Below, one piece after another: positions 10,332-19,202 of a stretch of DNA of 64,000 nucleotides. Origin of the DNA: Candidatus Formimonas warabiya (GTDB lineage Bacteria > Bacillota > Dehalobacteriia > Dehalobacteriales > Dehalobacteriaceae); NCBI RefSeq assembly GCF_002777255.1, contig NZ_CP017634.1:3608903-3672902 (forward strand), read 5' to 3'. The number at the start of each line of letters is the position of its first letter. Position 1 is the first letter of the stretch. The translations under genes were made by a program, and so were the position numbers. The notes under the pieces are model-generated. The model was not told the origin of the DNA. It saw only the letters and a list, made by a program, of their open reading frames with translations, and did not search any database.

Positions 10332-10679
10332 ATGTTTTTTACAAAGCACAAAAAGATTATTGTAAGTCTCGCTGCTGCAGCAGTAATGTCTCTGGGAGGC
10401 GTTACGGCATTAGCGGCAACGGGACCTTCTCTTACCCCGGCAGGTTATGTGGATCTGGCCAATATGGATATTCAAGCAGATACCTTAACTGTTGTCAAAG
10501 ACTTTACCCCGCAGATCTTCGGCAGACAGACAGCCAAGACTGCTCCGGGCCTGGCATCAACGCCTGTATCGGGCAGTATAGATACTACTAATGTTCAAGA
10601 AGGCACCTATACCGTGGTTAAAGGTGTTACCCCGCAGATCGCCGGTGGGCACACAAACTATACCACAGCCGCAAAGTAA
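10332..10679 (+). CDS. Small secreted protein with an internal repeat, encoded before a two-component system
   Basis: I do not recognise this 115-residue protein. Residues 1-29 are a clear signal peptide (KHKKII, hydrophobic core, ALA cleavage site). The mature part has two copies of a short motif, TLTVVKDFTPQIFG and TYTVVKGVTPQIAGG, about 40 residues apart, and no cysteines or membrane spans. The ribosome site GGAAAGGAG fits the ATG. A terminator-like hairpin separates it from the response regulator 65 bp downstream, suggesting high expression of this gene and read-through into the sensor system. It could be a signal or target for that kinase; this is inference. Confidence 0.75.
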   Translation: MFFTKHKKIIVSLAAAAVMSLGGVTALAATGPSLTPAGYVDLANMDIQADTLTVVKDFTPQIFGRQTAKTAPGLASTPVSGSIDTTNVQEGTYTVVKGVTPQIAGGHTNYTTAAK

Positions 10680-10688
10680 TCTGAAATC

Positions 10689-10732
10689 GGCAAGGTGAGC
10701 AGCAGCAGACTGTTCACCTTGCCTGTTTTGTT
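10689..10732 (+). terminator. Partial terminator between the small secreted protein and the regulator gene
   Basis: GGCAAGGTGA pairs with TCACCTTGCC over a 15-nt loop, followed by TGTTTTGTT. It sits inside an apparent operon, so it probably tunes expression rather than ending it. Confidence 0.65.
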
Positions 10733-10744
10733 AAGGGAGGTTTT

Positions 10745-11425
10745 ATGAAGATACTGCTGATCGAAGACGAAGAAGAATTATCGGCAATTGTGACGAGAGG
10801 GCTACGCAAGTGTGGTTACGCTGTTGATGCTGCGTATGACGGAGAAGAAGCGCTCGATTATTACAACGTAAATGAATACGACGTAATCGTGCTGGATCTC
10901 AATCTGCCCAGGATGGACGGCTTGGAGGTTTTAAAAAATATCAGGCAAACGGATAAAAAGACAAAAATCTTGATTTTATCCGCCCGAAGCGCGGTTGACG
11001 ACCGGGTACAGGGATTGGATGCAGGGGCAAACGACTATTTGACTAAGCCCTTTGATTTTTTGGAACTGGAAGCAAGAATCCGGGTTTTATCGCGGATTGC
11101 TTATATTCAGCAGGGAAATGAACTTTCCTGCGGCGGATTAAACTTGAACATGGCGGCAAAAGCGGTTTCTTTTCAGGAAACAAAACTGCCTCTCACGAAA
11201 AAGGAATATGCCATTTTGGAATATATGATGCTCCACAAAGGACAGATCGTCGGAACAGAACAGCTATTAAACCATGTGTGGGACAGTGATGCGGAGCTTT
11301 TCCCCGACACGCTGAAATATCACATTCATACGTTGAAAAAGAAGCTGTGCGATGCCGGCTCCCATCAGGAGCTGATCCGGAACGTCCGCGGCATGGGTTA
11401 TAAAATCGAGGAGGCAGGGGAATGA
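10745..11425 (+). CDS. OmpR-family response regulator
   Basis: The 226-residue protein has a receiver (EDEEE near residue 8, phosphorylatable Asp51 in VLDLNLP, Lys in TKPFDF) and a C-terminal winged helix (about 125-222) ending RNVRGMGYKIE, typical of OmpR/PhoB regulators. The ribosome site GGGAGG is 4-5 nt before the ATG. Its last codons overlap the kinase start by 4 bp (ATGA), so the two are translationally coupled. The upstream small secreted protein is part of the same unit and a likely target or ligand. Confidence 0.92.
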   Translation: MKILLIEDEEELSAIVTRGLRKCGYAVDAAYDGEEALDYYNVNEYDVIVLDLNLPRMDGLEVLKNIRQTDKKTKILILSARSAVDDRVQGLDAGANDYLTKPFDFLELEARIRVLSRIAYIQQGNELSCGGLNLNMAAKAVSFQETKLPLTKKEYAILEYMMLHKGQIVGTEQLLNHVWDSDAELFPDTLKYHIHTLKKKLCDAGSHQELIRNVRGMGYKIEEAGE

Positions 11426-12576
11426 AAATCATGAACAGGATATCCCTGAGAATGCGCATCACATTACTTTCCGGAGCAATTCTGCTGCTTTGCTCCCTTA
11501 TCCTGACCTTAGGCGCTACCTATAACGCCCGTCTCCAATTCAACGAGGTAACGCTTACCGACGGCACTTTTACGGTTGTTCCGGACAAAATAATCCCCAG
11601 CGGTCAGGCGGAACTATATTCCAACGGCACGGTAACAAATTTCCCCGAAACAAACGTGCCGATACTGACCGAGGCAAGGAAACAATTTGATACGACGAAC
11701 ATCCTGATCCTTGCTTTTGTTTCCGTACTCGGCATGTGTCTGGTCTATGTTGTCGCGGGCAGATCGCTCCGGCCGATCCATGATCTGAGCCAAACAATTT
11801 CCCAAATTTCCGAGGACAATTTGCGGCAGCGTATCCCGGACGACAACAGGAATGATGAGGTCGGGGCCCTGGGGCGTTCCTTTAACATTATGCTTGACCG
11901 GCTGGAAAAATCCTTCCTACGGCAGAAGCAGTTTTCCGCCAATGTCGCGCATGAACTCAAAACACCGCTTGCCACGATCAACGCCGGGATACAGGTGCTG
12001 CATCTGGATAAAAACCCGTCCGTTTCCGATTACGAGGAAACACTCGCAACGACGGAACGTAATGTGAACCGTCTCATGGCGGTTGTGGACGACTTGATGA
12101 GCCTCTATGAGCAGGAGGAATTCGAAACCGCTTCCATTGACCTGAAGAACCTGTTTGAATCCATTTTGAGCGAACTTAGTCCGGTTCTGGAGGAGAGGCA
12201 TATTGAAACGGAATTCCGATGTGGTCTTAAAACTGTCTGCGGTAATCAGGTTTTGCTTTACAGAGCTTGTTTCAATCTAGTGGAAAACGCAGTTAAATAC
12301 AATCAGGAGGGCGGAAAAATACTGATTGAAACCAAGGCAGAAGAGAAAGCCGGGCAGATCATGATAGCCGATACTGGCAATGGCATCCCGGCAGACGAGC
12401 TAGAACAGATTTTTGAGCCGTTTTACCGTGTGAATAAATCGCGCTCCCGCAAGGCAGGCGGGGCAGGGCTTGGTTTATCGATTGTAAAAACAGTTATTGA
12501 GAAACATGGAGGGAAAATTTCTGTTGATAGTACATTGGGGCAAGGTTCAGTATTTACTATATCCTTTGTTTCATAA
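11422..12576 (+). CDS. Two-component sensor histidine kinase
   Basis: The 384-residue membrane kinase has two transmembrane segments (about 12-33 and 92-113) around an extracytoplasmic loop of about 55 residues. After these come a HAMP domain, HisKA with the phospho-His in NVAHELKTPLA (about residue 176), and HATPase with N box, DTGNGIP, and GGAGLGLSIV. The outer loop contains GTFTVVPDKIIPSG, which echoes the TYTVVKGVTPQ repeat of the small secreted protein two genes upstream. It is coupled to the OmpR-type regulator by a 4-bp overlap. Confidence 0.92.
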   Translation: MKIMNRISLRMRITLLSGAILLLCSLILTLGATYNARLQFNEVTLTDGTFTVVPDKIIPSGQAELYSNGTVTNFPETNVPILTEARKQFDTTNILILAFVSVLGMCLVYVVAGRSLRPIHDLSQTISQISEDNLRQRIPDDNRNDEVGALGRSFNIMLDRLEKSFLRQKQFSANVAHELKTPLATINAGIQVLHLDKNPSVSDYEETLATTERNVNRLMAVVDDLMSLYEQEEFETASIDLKNLFESILSELSPVLEERHIETEFRCGLKTVCGNQVLLYRACFNLVENAVKYNQEGGKILIETKAEEKAGQIMIADTGNGIPADELEQIFEPFYRVNKSRSRKAGGAGLGLSIVKTVIEKHGGKISVDSTLGQGSVFTISFVS

Positions 12577-12660
12577 AGCTACGATATCCGCGACTTTAGA
12601 CCCTCTGACTTTACGAAAAAGGGGTGCCGCCTTGCCCTATGCGTTAATAAAGGGCATATA

Positions 12661-12706
12661 AAAAGCTGAGATATTGAAAAATGTTCATCCTCCTATCTCA
12701 GCTTTT
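12661..12706. terminator. Convergent bidirectional terminator
   Basis: AAAAGCTGAGATA and TATCTCAGCTTTT form a perfect 13-bp stem with A/T runs at both ends, placed between the convergent kinase gene and gltX. It would serve both. Confidence 0.85.
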
Positions 12707-12723
12707 GTATGCGTCACACCTTC

Positions 12724-14376
12724 TTAAATCCCCTGGATCCGGCTTTGAATTCTTTTCCTTACTTTTTCTTCGCCCATAATTTGTTGAATCTCCCAAAGTT
12801 CCGGTGAGGAGCTACGACCGACAAGGGCGATTCTCACGACAGTACTTACATCACCCACATGGCCCTTGTACATTCCGGGATTCTTCTTAAGGTCCTTCGG
12901 TTTCGCTGCATATCCATTTTCTGTGGCTATTACTCTGATCTTATCAAACCATTGGCCTTGGTCGTCACTGTGCTGATAGGTTTCAATATATGCTTTCAAG
13001 AGCTTTTTAGCTTCGGCGTCCTCAATATTTTCCGGATAGGGATCAACCACTTGAAAATAATCGTCGAAGAAATAGCTTATAAACTCCATGATTTGTTCAC
13101 AATATATTAAATCTTTACGTGGCTGGGGAGAATCTCTGCCTATAGACAACAATTTTACTACCGCATTCTTGTCATCCATTAGAGGATGGACCATTTCTCT
13201 CCCATAGCGCTTCGCCCATTTCAGGAGAAAATGATAAATTTTTTCCGCAGGAATTTTTGCCAAAACATTTTTGCTGATATCATTCAACTTATCTAAATCA
13301 AATAAAGCACCGGAATTGCTCATTTTATTCAGAGTAAACGGGAAATCATCCGTACTGCTGTCCGGGTTTTCAATTCTCCATTCTTCGAAATTAGAATTCA
13401 AGATTGTCAGCAGGTATTCCCTGACTGCGGCCGGATGATAACCTAATTTCATGTAATATTCCAATCCCAATTCCGGATCTTTTCTCTTGGAGAGCTTTCT
13501 CTTTACCCCGTTGTCTATCTTCATTAAATGAGCGGTATGACAGTATACCGGCAACGCCCAACCTAATGTATGAAATAATTCATAATGGATGGGTAAGGTG
13601 GAAAGCCATTCTTCTCCCCGTACCACATGGGTAACTCTCATCAAATGATCATCTACCACATGGGCAAAATGATAGGTAGGTATGCCGTTCCCCTTTAAGA
13701 TAACTACATCCTGATCATTTACCGGCAATGTAAGGCGGCCTCTAATGGCATCGTCAATCTCAAATGTTTCTTCCTGGTTCCCCAGGGATTTCAAGCGAAT
13801 CACAAAACTTTGGTTATTTTTTAAACGTTTTTGGACATCTTCTAAGGACAAATCCCGATCCTTGGCCCATTTCCCATAATATCCGGTATTGATATTTGCC
13901 GCTACTTGCTCTTTCCTTATTTCTCCTAATTCTTCCTCCGTACAGAAGCAGGGGTAGGCTCTGCCCATCTCCACCAAATATTTCGCCACAGTCTGATAAA
14001 TCTCTCCCCGGTTGCTTTGAAAATAGGGTCCATAATTCCCTATTTCTCCATCCATGCTTGCTCCCTCGTCAAATTTTACATCAAAGTATTCTAAGGAGGA
14101 GATAATGATTCTTTCCGCTCCCTCTACCTTACGCTTATCATCCGTATCTTCAATGCGCAGGAGAAATACCCCTTCGCTTTGATGGGCTAAACGTTCATCT
14201 ACGAAGGCGCCATATAGGTTACCCAGGTGAATAAAACCGGTAGGGCTTGGTGCCAATCTGGTGACTTTTGCTCCCTCACTTAAGTTTCTCTGGGGAAATA
14301 CAGTTTCTTCATAGTAAGATATTGATTTCGTAATGCCTGGAAAAAGCGTATCCGCCAACTTCTTATAATCCATCAT
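12724..14376 (-). CDS. gltX: Glutamyl-tRNA synthetase
   Basis: This cytosolic class I synthetase charges tRNA-Glu with glutamate. The HIGH-type signature is in PSPTGFIHLGNL (near residue 50) and the KMSKS-type loop is KRKLSKRKDPE (near 295). At 550 residues it is longer than the usual bacterial enzyme (about 470-490), with extra sequence before HIGH and in the anticodon-binding half, so it belongs to a divergent clade. The zinc-like Cys pair YPCFCTEEE is partly kept. It lies 80 bp downstream of a tRNA-Glu gene on the same strand, with a hairpin between. Whether another gltX exists elsewhere cannot be seen. Confidence 0.93.
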   Translation of the reverse strand: MMDYKKLADTLFPGITKSISYYEETVFPQRNLSEGAKVTRLAPSPTGFIHLGNLYGAFVDERLAHQSEGVFLLRIEDTDDKRKVEGAERIIISSLEYFDVKFDEGASMDGEIGNYGPYFQSNRGEIYQTVAKYLVEMGRAYPCFCTEEELGEIRKEQVAANINTGYYGKWAKDRDLSLEDVQKRLKNNQSFVIRLKSLGNQEETFEIDDAIRGRLTLPVNDQDVVILKGNGIPTYHFAHVVDDHLMRVTHVVRGEEWLSTLPIHYELFHTLGWALPVYCHTAHLMKIDNGVKRKLSKRKDPELGLEYYMKLGYHPAAVREYLLTILNSNFEEWRIENPDSSTDDFPFTLNKMSNSGALFDLDKLNDISKNVLAKIPAEKIYHFLLKWAKRYGREMVHPLMDDKNAVVKLLSIGRDSPQPRKDLIYCEQIMEFISYFFDDYFQVVDPYPENIEDAEAKKLLKAYIETYQHSDDQGQWFDKIRVIATENGYAAKPKDLKKNPGMYKGHVGDVSTVVRIALVGRSSSPELWEIQQIMGEEKVRKRIQSRIQGI

Positions 14377-14399
14377 TTTTCCTCATTTTCCTTGTCATT

Positions 14400-14443
14400 A
14401 AAATTAAAGACGGCTTCCTTAGGCAATTTTGCCAAGAACCGTC
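14400..14443 (-). terminator. Hairpin between tRNA-Glu and gltX
   Basis: Read on the minus strand, GACGGTTCTTGGCA pairs with TGCC-TAAGGAAGCCGTC around AAAT, followed by a U-rich tract. It can end the tRNA transcript or attenuate read-through into gltX. Confidence 0.7.
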
Positions 14444-14454
14444 CTTTCCTTCTT

Positions 14455-14529
14455 TGGTGACCCATAGGGGAATCGAACCCCTGTTTCCACCGTGAGAGGG
14501 TGGCGTCTTGACCGCTTGACCAATGGGCC
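14455..14529 (-). tRNA. tRNA-Glu (anticodon CUC)
   Basis: A full cloverleaf can be drawn: acceptor GGCCCAT with ATGGGTC (one G-U pair), anticodon stem CCACC/GGTGG with loop CTCTCAC giving anticodon CUC, T arm with GGTTCGATTCC, discriminator A and an encoded CCA end. It reads GAG codons. It lies directly upstream of gltX. Confidence 0.95.
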
Positions 14530-14729
14530 ATATGCATCAGTGTTAATCATACACCTAATAGATAAATTTATCTACAAAATTTTTCAAGAAGGTAAAGATT
14601 CTGTTTCACCTCATATCTCTATTTTTAACACGCCGATAATTTTTTAAACAGATAAAAAGGAATTCCCGTAAGATAGAAGAAACTTCATTACTATTTGATG
14701 CTTTAAATTTACTTAAGGGAGGGAGAAAA

Positions 14730-15683
14730 ATGCTCTTTGATAGGATTATGCACAGCGCAGCCATTTACAAGCATGTGATCGAAAACATGCAAGACGGCGT
14801 CATTACGGTCGATAAAAATGGGATTATTACCATGATTAACCCGGCAGCGGAAAGAATACTTGAAAAAAAACGTGCAGACGTAATAGAAAAAAAATATAGT
14901 GAAGTCTTTTTTTGCGATAAAGAAAACGACAACTTTAATCAGACTGTATTGGATGCCATCTATGAATCACCACAAGTTCACCGAAAAATAGTCAATTATT
15001 ATACAGGGAAAAAACTAATAACACTTTTTCTATCTACTTCCTATATAAAAATGGAAATTGACAAAGAATGTGAAACGGTGGGCATCGTCGCCGTTTTCAG
15101 CGACATCACGGAATTGCAGGATTTGAGAGAAGCCGGTAAGGCCTTTGAGCAAATCAAGTTACTAAACAAGAAGCTGGAGAATTTATCATACCTGGATGAT
15201 CTGACCCAAATTCCTAATCGCAGATACTTCAATGACACCTTAAACAGAGAATGGAAAAGAGCTCTGCGAAAGAATCAATTTCTTTCTTTGATTTTTATTG
15301 ATATCGACAGCTTTAAAGAACTGAACGACCATATGGGGCATCAAGCAGGAGACAAATGCCTTTCTGAAATCGCGTCTAAATTAACTGAAATCGTGAAGCG
15401 CCCCGGTGATATGATCGCTCGTTTCGGCGGAGACGAATTTGTTGCTATATTACCGCAAACAAATCTGGAATCAGCCCGCAGAATTGCCCAAAAAATGTGC
15501 CAAGCAGTAAAAAATTTAAGAATCAAGAATCCCGGGTCCCCTCTAGGAATTGTCACCATTAGTGTTGGAGTAGCATGTGCCAAACCGTCTCTTGAAACAG
15601 GTTACGGAAAGCTGGTAACTTTGGCTGACAATGCTCTTTTCCAAGCTAAAACACAAGGTCGAAACCAGGTGTGTCAAGGATAA
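14730..15683 (+). CDS. PAS-GGDEF diguanylate cyclase
   Basis: The 317-residue soluble protein probably makes cyclic di-GMP from two GTP. Residues 10-125 are a PAS sensor (NMQDGVITVDKNGIIT...NPAAERI). A short coiled linker leads to the GGDEF domain, with YLDDLTQIPNRRYF at its start and an intact GGDEF at about 233-237 (ARFGGDEFVAI). The usual RxxD inhibitory site five residues before GGDEF is not obvious (KRPGDMIARFGG). No membrane span. Monocistronic, with GGGAGGG before the ATG. Confidence 0.9.
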   Translation: MLFDRIMHSAAIYKHVIENMQDGVITVDKNGIITMINPAAERILEKKRADVIEKKYSEVFFCDKENDNFNQTVLDAIYESPQVHRKIVNYYTGKKLITLFLSTSYIKMEIDKECETVGIVAVFSDITELQDLREAGKAFEQIKLLNKKLENLSYLDDLTQIPNRRYFNDTLNREWKRALRKNQFLSLIFIDIDSFKELNDHMGHQAGDKCLSEIASKLTEIVKRPGDMIARFGGDEFVAILPQTNLESARRIAQKMCQAVKNLRIKNPGSPLGIVTISVGVACAKPSLETGYGKLVTLADNALFQAKTQGRNQVCQG

Positions 15684-15749
15684 ACCGGACTGTAAATACC
15701 TCTCCTATCCGTTCCCGGATGGGCCTGAAAACCAGCATTTCTCCTGTTA

Positions 15750-17081
15750 TCAGGTAATATTAATAATCCGGTCCTCCTGACATTTTCCGATAAGGTTAAC
15801 GACAATTTCTAAAAGTAATTCAACGCTGCACGCTAAAGTAGCTTCATCAAAGTCAAAATAATAGTCATGATGCCCACTAGCTAGTTGAGAACCAATCATC
15901 ATATAGGTGCCTTGACCACCGTTTTTTTGGACCGTTGTCATAAAGGCGGTAAAGTCTTCACTTGCCCCAAAGCTTACATAATCTATTAATTCAGTAAACA
16001 ACCCGGTTCCTTGGGCGATATCTTTAACTTTGGTGATTAACTCCGGACTGCTCTCACCACTTATTGTTTCACCCACAATTTTTATTTCATAATCAACCCC
16101 GTACATCTTTGCCGCACCGGCAATAATATCGCGTACGGAGTTAACCATATATTCGTTGATTTCTGTAGTTTCTCCCCGGGTTTCTATCTTCATTTCCGCA
16201 TGGGGAGGAATCACATTTCGGGCTTGTCCCGCATTTAGAGTCCCTACAGTAATTCTGGTAGATCCTTTTCCATGGCGGGAAATGGCATGCAGATTCAGTG
16301 CGGCACAAGCAGCAGCTAAAAGAGCATTATGCCCTTCTTCAGGTGCAGCACCTGCATGAGCGGGAATTCCGGTAAAACTCACATCTAATTTAGATGTAGC
16401 TAAAAAATGTCCTGTGCCGCAAATTAATTGCCTATTTTTCGTTGCCTGAAAACCGATATGCGCTCCCAGAATATAATCAACCCCATCGGCAGCACCACGG
16501 GCTACCATCGCTTTAGCTCCTCTAACTCCCTCTTCGCCCGGTTGAAATATCAATCGAATCTTCCCCTGCAATAAATCTTTAATTTTAACAATCATCCTCG
16601 CAACACCCAGACCTATGGCAGCATGTCCATCATGGCCACAAGCGTGCATCACTCCCGGGTTTTCCGAAGAAAATCCTTCCCGAAAGGGCCGGTGTTTTTC
16701 TTCTTTCGGTTCATCGATATCATTGGCATCCATATCAAACCGTAAGGCAACAGTAGGTCCTTCGCCGCAATTTAACTCAGCAATAATTCCGGTAAGTCCG
16801 CCTTCCATCTCTTTTACCAGTTCAGGATTGGCCCCCTGCTTCACTGCACGGTTCATATGTATTTTTAGTTCTTCTTCCGGAGGAACTCCTAACATATCGC
16901 TTTTACTGACTGCGTCGGCACCTAATTTTACCGAGTATCCCAGCTCGAGAAGTATCTCTGTAATTTTTGCGGCAGTTCTGAATTCCGTCCATCCTGCTTC
17001 CGGGTATTTATGAAAATTCCGCCGGTATTGAACAAGCAAAGGCTCTATTTCTTGCACTAACCCCTTAAGCTTAACGTTCAT
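15750..17081 (-). CDS. M20-family amidohydrolase, AbgA-like
   Basis: The 443-residue cytosolic metallohydrolase hydrolyses N-acyl amino acid or aminobenzoyl-glutamate-type amide bonds. The metal-binding motifs are clear: MHACGHDGHAA near 148, FQPGEEG near 180 with the catalytic Glu, and GSQLASGHHDYYFDF near the end supplying the last His. The length and the insert after SKSDMLGVPPEE match AbgA (p-aminobenzoyl-glutamate hydrolase subunit A) better than the roughly 390-residue hippurate hydrolases. No AbgB or transporter is adjacent, so the exact substrate is open. Confidence 0.85.
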   Translation of the reverse strand: MNVKLKGLVQEIEPLLVQYRRNFHKYPEAGWTEFRTAAKITEILLELGYSVKLGADAVSKSDMLGVPPEEELKIHMNRAVKQGANPELVKEMEGGLTGIIAELNCGEGPTVALRFDMDANDIDEPKEEKHRPFREGFSSENPGVMHACGHDGHAAIGLGVARMIVKIKDLLQGKIRLIFQPGEEGVRGAKAMVARGAADGVDYILGAHIGFQATKNRQLICGTGHFLATSKLDVSFTGIPAHAGAAPEEGHNALLAAACAALNLHAISRHGKGSTRITVGTLNAGQARNVIPPHAEMKIETRGETTEINEYMVNSVRDIIAGAAKMYGVDYEIKIVGETISGESSPELITKVKDIAQGTGLFTELIDYVSFGASEDFTAFMTTVQKNGGQGTYMMIGSQLASGHHDYYFDFDEATLACSVELLLEIVVNLIGKCQEDRIINIT

Positions 17082-17140
17082 TCATATATCACATCCCTCT
17101 AACGCTATTTTAGCTTTCCTTATTCCCTCTGTAAATAAGA

Positions 17141-17172
17141 ATGAGTCAAGAGGAATTGTCCTCTTAACTCAT
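17141..17172. repeat. Imperfect palindrome upstream of the amidohydrolase
   Basis: ATGAGT-c-AAGAGGA and TCCTCTT-a-ACTCAT flank ATTG, with no T-tract. It could be an operator or an mRNA hairpin. The rest of 17082-17360 shows no gene. Confidence 0.45.
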
Positions 17173-17360
17173 GTGTATCTCCTCAGCTTGGTAGAATGAT
17201 ATTACCCTGCCAAGTTTAAACAAAAAAATTCGGAAAATATTTAGAACTTCTGATGGTAATATATTTTCATTTATGGCATATCTTCCTACCCGATAGATCA
17301 TAAATCCAAGAAAGAATGCACAGAATAAACAGCAAATAGCACCAACAAGGGGAGTTCACT

Positions 17361-17819
17361 TTGACTGATACTATCCAAAGAGGGATTTATGCTGGTTTGG
17401 CAGGTAGTATGGGGGATTTGGTAATACATAGCATAGGATACTTTATTTTCGGAACCACCCTGACAGCCCACTATATTTCCCAATTGATTTTTCCCTTTGC
17501 TAAAGTTACAGCCATCAAGTTTGCTTTTGGACTGGCTACTCATTTGTTTGTCGGAGCAATAGCTGGTATATTACTAGCGCTCATTTTTCAAAAATTTGGT
17601 TCAGATTACCCCTATTATAAAGGTGTTGGCCTTGGCATCGTATTGTGGATCGCTCATGTTGCAGTTATCCCAAACTTAGTTGCTCCAAGACCATACTTAT
17701 ATCGTACTGAATTGGAGGCACTTGTTGACCTTATTGCCCATACCACTTTTGGAGTATTAAGTACCCTCTATTTGTTGCGAACAACAAAAAACATAAAGCA
17801 ACATTTAGATACAGAATAA
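17361..17819 (+). CDS. Small integral membrane protein, function unknown
   Basis: I do not recognise a named function. The start is TTG, preceded by AAGGGGAG at the right distance. The 152-residue product has about four membrane spans (around 8-28, 45-75, 85-105 and 120-140) and conserved-looking His and Gly in them (DLVIHSIGYF, HTTFGVLSTL). It resembles small Firmicute membrane proteins found singly or in pairs. A second membrane protein follows 41 bp later on the same strand, so they probably act together. Confidence 0.7.
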   Translation: MTDTIQRGIYAGLAGSMGDLVIHSIGYFIFGTTLTAHYISQLIFPFAKVTAIKFAFGLATHLFVGAIAGILLALIFQKFGSDYPYYKGVGLGIVLWIAHVAVIPNLVAPRPYLYRTELEALVDLIAHTTFGVLSTLYLLRTTKNIKQHLDTE

Positions 17820-17860
17820 GCAAAGAATCTATTACTAAACTACATTCTGAGGTGAAGGGC

Positions 17861-18337
17861 ATGTTTATCGGATTAGGTAAAAGTGTGTTTTTCTTTTATA
17901 AAGCCCTGTTATTCGGTTTGGCTACAGTAATTGTCATCCCGAGAAATGTCTACAAACGATATTTAATTTACGGTTTTATGTTTGGAGCTATTGGTGATTT
18001 AATAGTTGCCACTATTTTCGGTCCCCTTTTACATATCATTCGATATAAAAACATGGGGGTTTTTAACATCTTTGGTATTGTATCTTTCTGGACACCTATT
18101 GCGTGGATGTTTGCGTTTATGCTTTTCTTCTATTTCCTGCCGGTGAGAAGAATTTTCCTGTACCCTTATATTATTGGTTTTTCTTTCTTTGGATATATGG
18201 TGGGCATTGTTTTGAAGCAGCTTGGTCTGTTCGAATATATAGGAAGCTATATATATTTTGCGCCCCTAACTTTTATTGTATGGTTTTCCATAGCCGCCTG
18301 GATATACTTAAAGGACAGTTCTATCTCTTTGCATTAA
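17861..18337 (+). CDS. Small integral membrane protein, function unknown
   Basis: The ATG at 17861 has GAGGTGA 6 nt upstream; a GTG three codons earlier overlaps that site, so I prefer the ATG (158 residues). The protein has four to five hydrophobic spans, aromatic-rich, and ends with a hydrophilic tail. Its gene is 41 bp after another small membrane-protein gene on the same strand, and a hairpin follows. No family could be assigned. Confidence 0.7.
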   Translation: MFIGLGKSVFFFYKALLFGLATVIVIPRNVYKRYLIYGFMFGAIGDLIVATIFGPLLHIIRYKNMGVFNIFGIVSFWTPIAWMFAFMLFFYFLPVRRIFLYPYIIGFSFFGYMVGIVLKQLGLFEYIGSYIYFAPLTFIVWFSIAAWIYLKDSSISLH

Positions 18338-18343
18338 TCAATA

Positions 18344-18366
18344 AAAACTACTATAAAAGTAGTTTT
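18344..18366 (+). terminator. Short terminator after the membrane-protein pair
   Basis: AAAACTAC and GTAGTTTT form an 8-bp stem with a 7-nt loop starting 6 bp after the stop codon. The T-run is only four, so this is moderate. Confidence 0.5.
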
Positions 18367-18524
18367 GCGACACTCCCTTTTGTTTTAAGTTTTGAATTAC
18401 CGCCTAGTCCACTTTTTTCACAAAAACGGTTTAAAATGTTTTTGGTTAATCCACTTCTATCTCTTTCTATCAAAAGTTCAACGTTAGCTGGTCTAATATT
18501 CCCGATTACTAAACCGGTTTACAA

Positions 18525-19004
18525 TCAACCGGGAAGAGTCCCCACGGCTAGAGCCAGATTATCCCAAAGAATATTTTTCACCATTTCCGCCAGATCATTA
18601 CGGCATTCAACGATGATAACCACCTGGGCAGCTGTTCCTTTTGCAGTGCCGGTTGCCTTGCTTGACAACCGCTTTTTACCAAATATTTGAGATAGAAAGA
18701 TGTCACCAAGCAAGCCTAAAATAGCTCCCGACAGTAAACCGATTAATCCCCAAATAATTGGGCCCCAGTACAGAACAAATCCATATATGGCCCCCAATAA
18801 CATACCGAATGTTCCTAAAAGTGCAGCGGCATCAAAGGAGCTTATCCCATCGGCGCGGTGGATGGTATCTAATATTTTTCTTTCCTCCACCCGGCTGTCC
18901 ATGATAACAGCGGCTATTGCGTCCCGGTGAATTCCTTTTTTCTCCAGTTCCGAAATAGCCAGCTCCAAATGCAAATTATATTCAAAAGAACCAACAACAA
19001 ACAA
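18525..19004 (-). CDS. Glycine-rich membrane protein with general-stress-like fold, function unknown
   Basis: The 159-residue protein begins with a soluble part (VVGSFEYNLHLELAISELEKKGI) resembling proteins that sense or bind through an alpha/beta domain. Two close hydrophobic glycine-zipper segments follow (about 58-110, GMLLGAIYGF and GLLSGAILGLLGDI), then a soluble end (QVVIIVECRNDL). This soluble-glycine zipper-soluble plan is seen in DUF1269-like and general stress 17M-like proteins; the link is by layout only. Monocistronic. Confidence 0.65.
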   Translation of the reverse strand: MFVVGSFEYNLHLELAISELEKKGIHRDAIAAVIMDSRVEERKILDTIHRADGISSFDAAALLGTFGMLLGAIYGFVLYWGPIIWGLIGLLSGAILGLLGDIFLSQIFGKKRLSSKATGTAKGTAAQVVIIVECRNDLAEMVKNILWDNLALAVGTLPG

Positions 19005-19136
19005 CTTATTAAGCCTCCTCGCTTCGGACTTTTACTAAACAGGAGCGAAAACGAGGACTCTGATAATTGTCCCGGAGAAAACGGGCTTGTTCCTGTTCAA
19101 ATAACTTATTGTATTCAACTGTATTGACATTTAAGT

Positions 19137-19176
19137 GAGGAGACCCCACGGCCTGATTTGGCAGAGGGGTCTCCTC
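19137..19176. repeat. 11-bp inverted repeat after the L25 gene
   Basis: GAGGAGACCCC and GGGGTCTCCTC match perfectly around an 18-nt loop. There is no T-tract on either side, so it may be a processing hairpin or weak terminator for the L25 gene. Confidence 0.5.
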
Positions 19177-19202
19177 AAAGCAGTAATCCCCATATACTTG
19201 TT

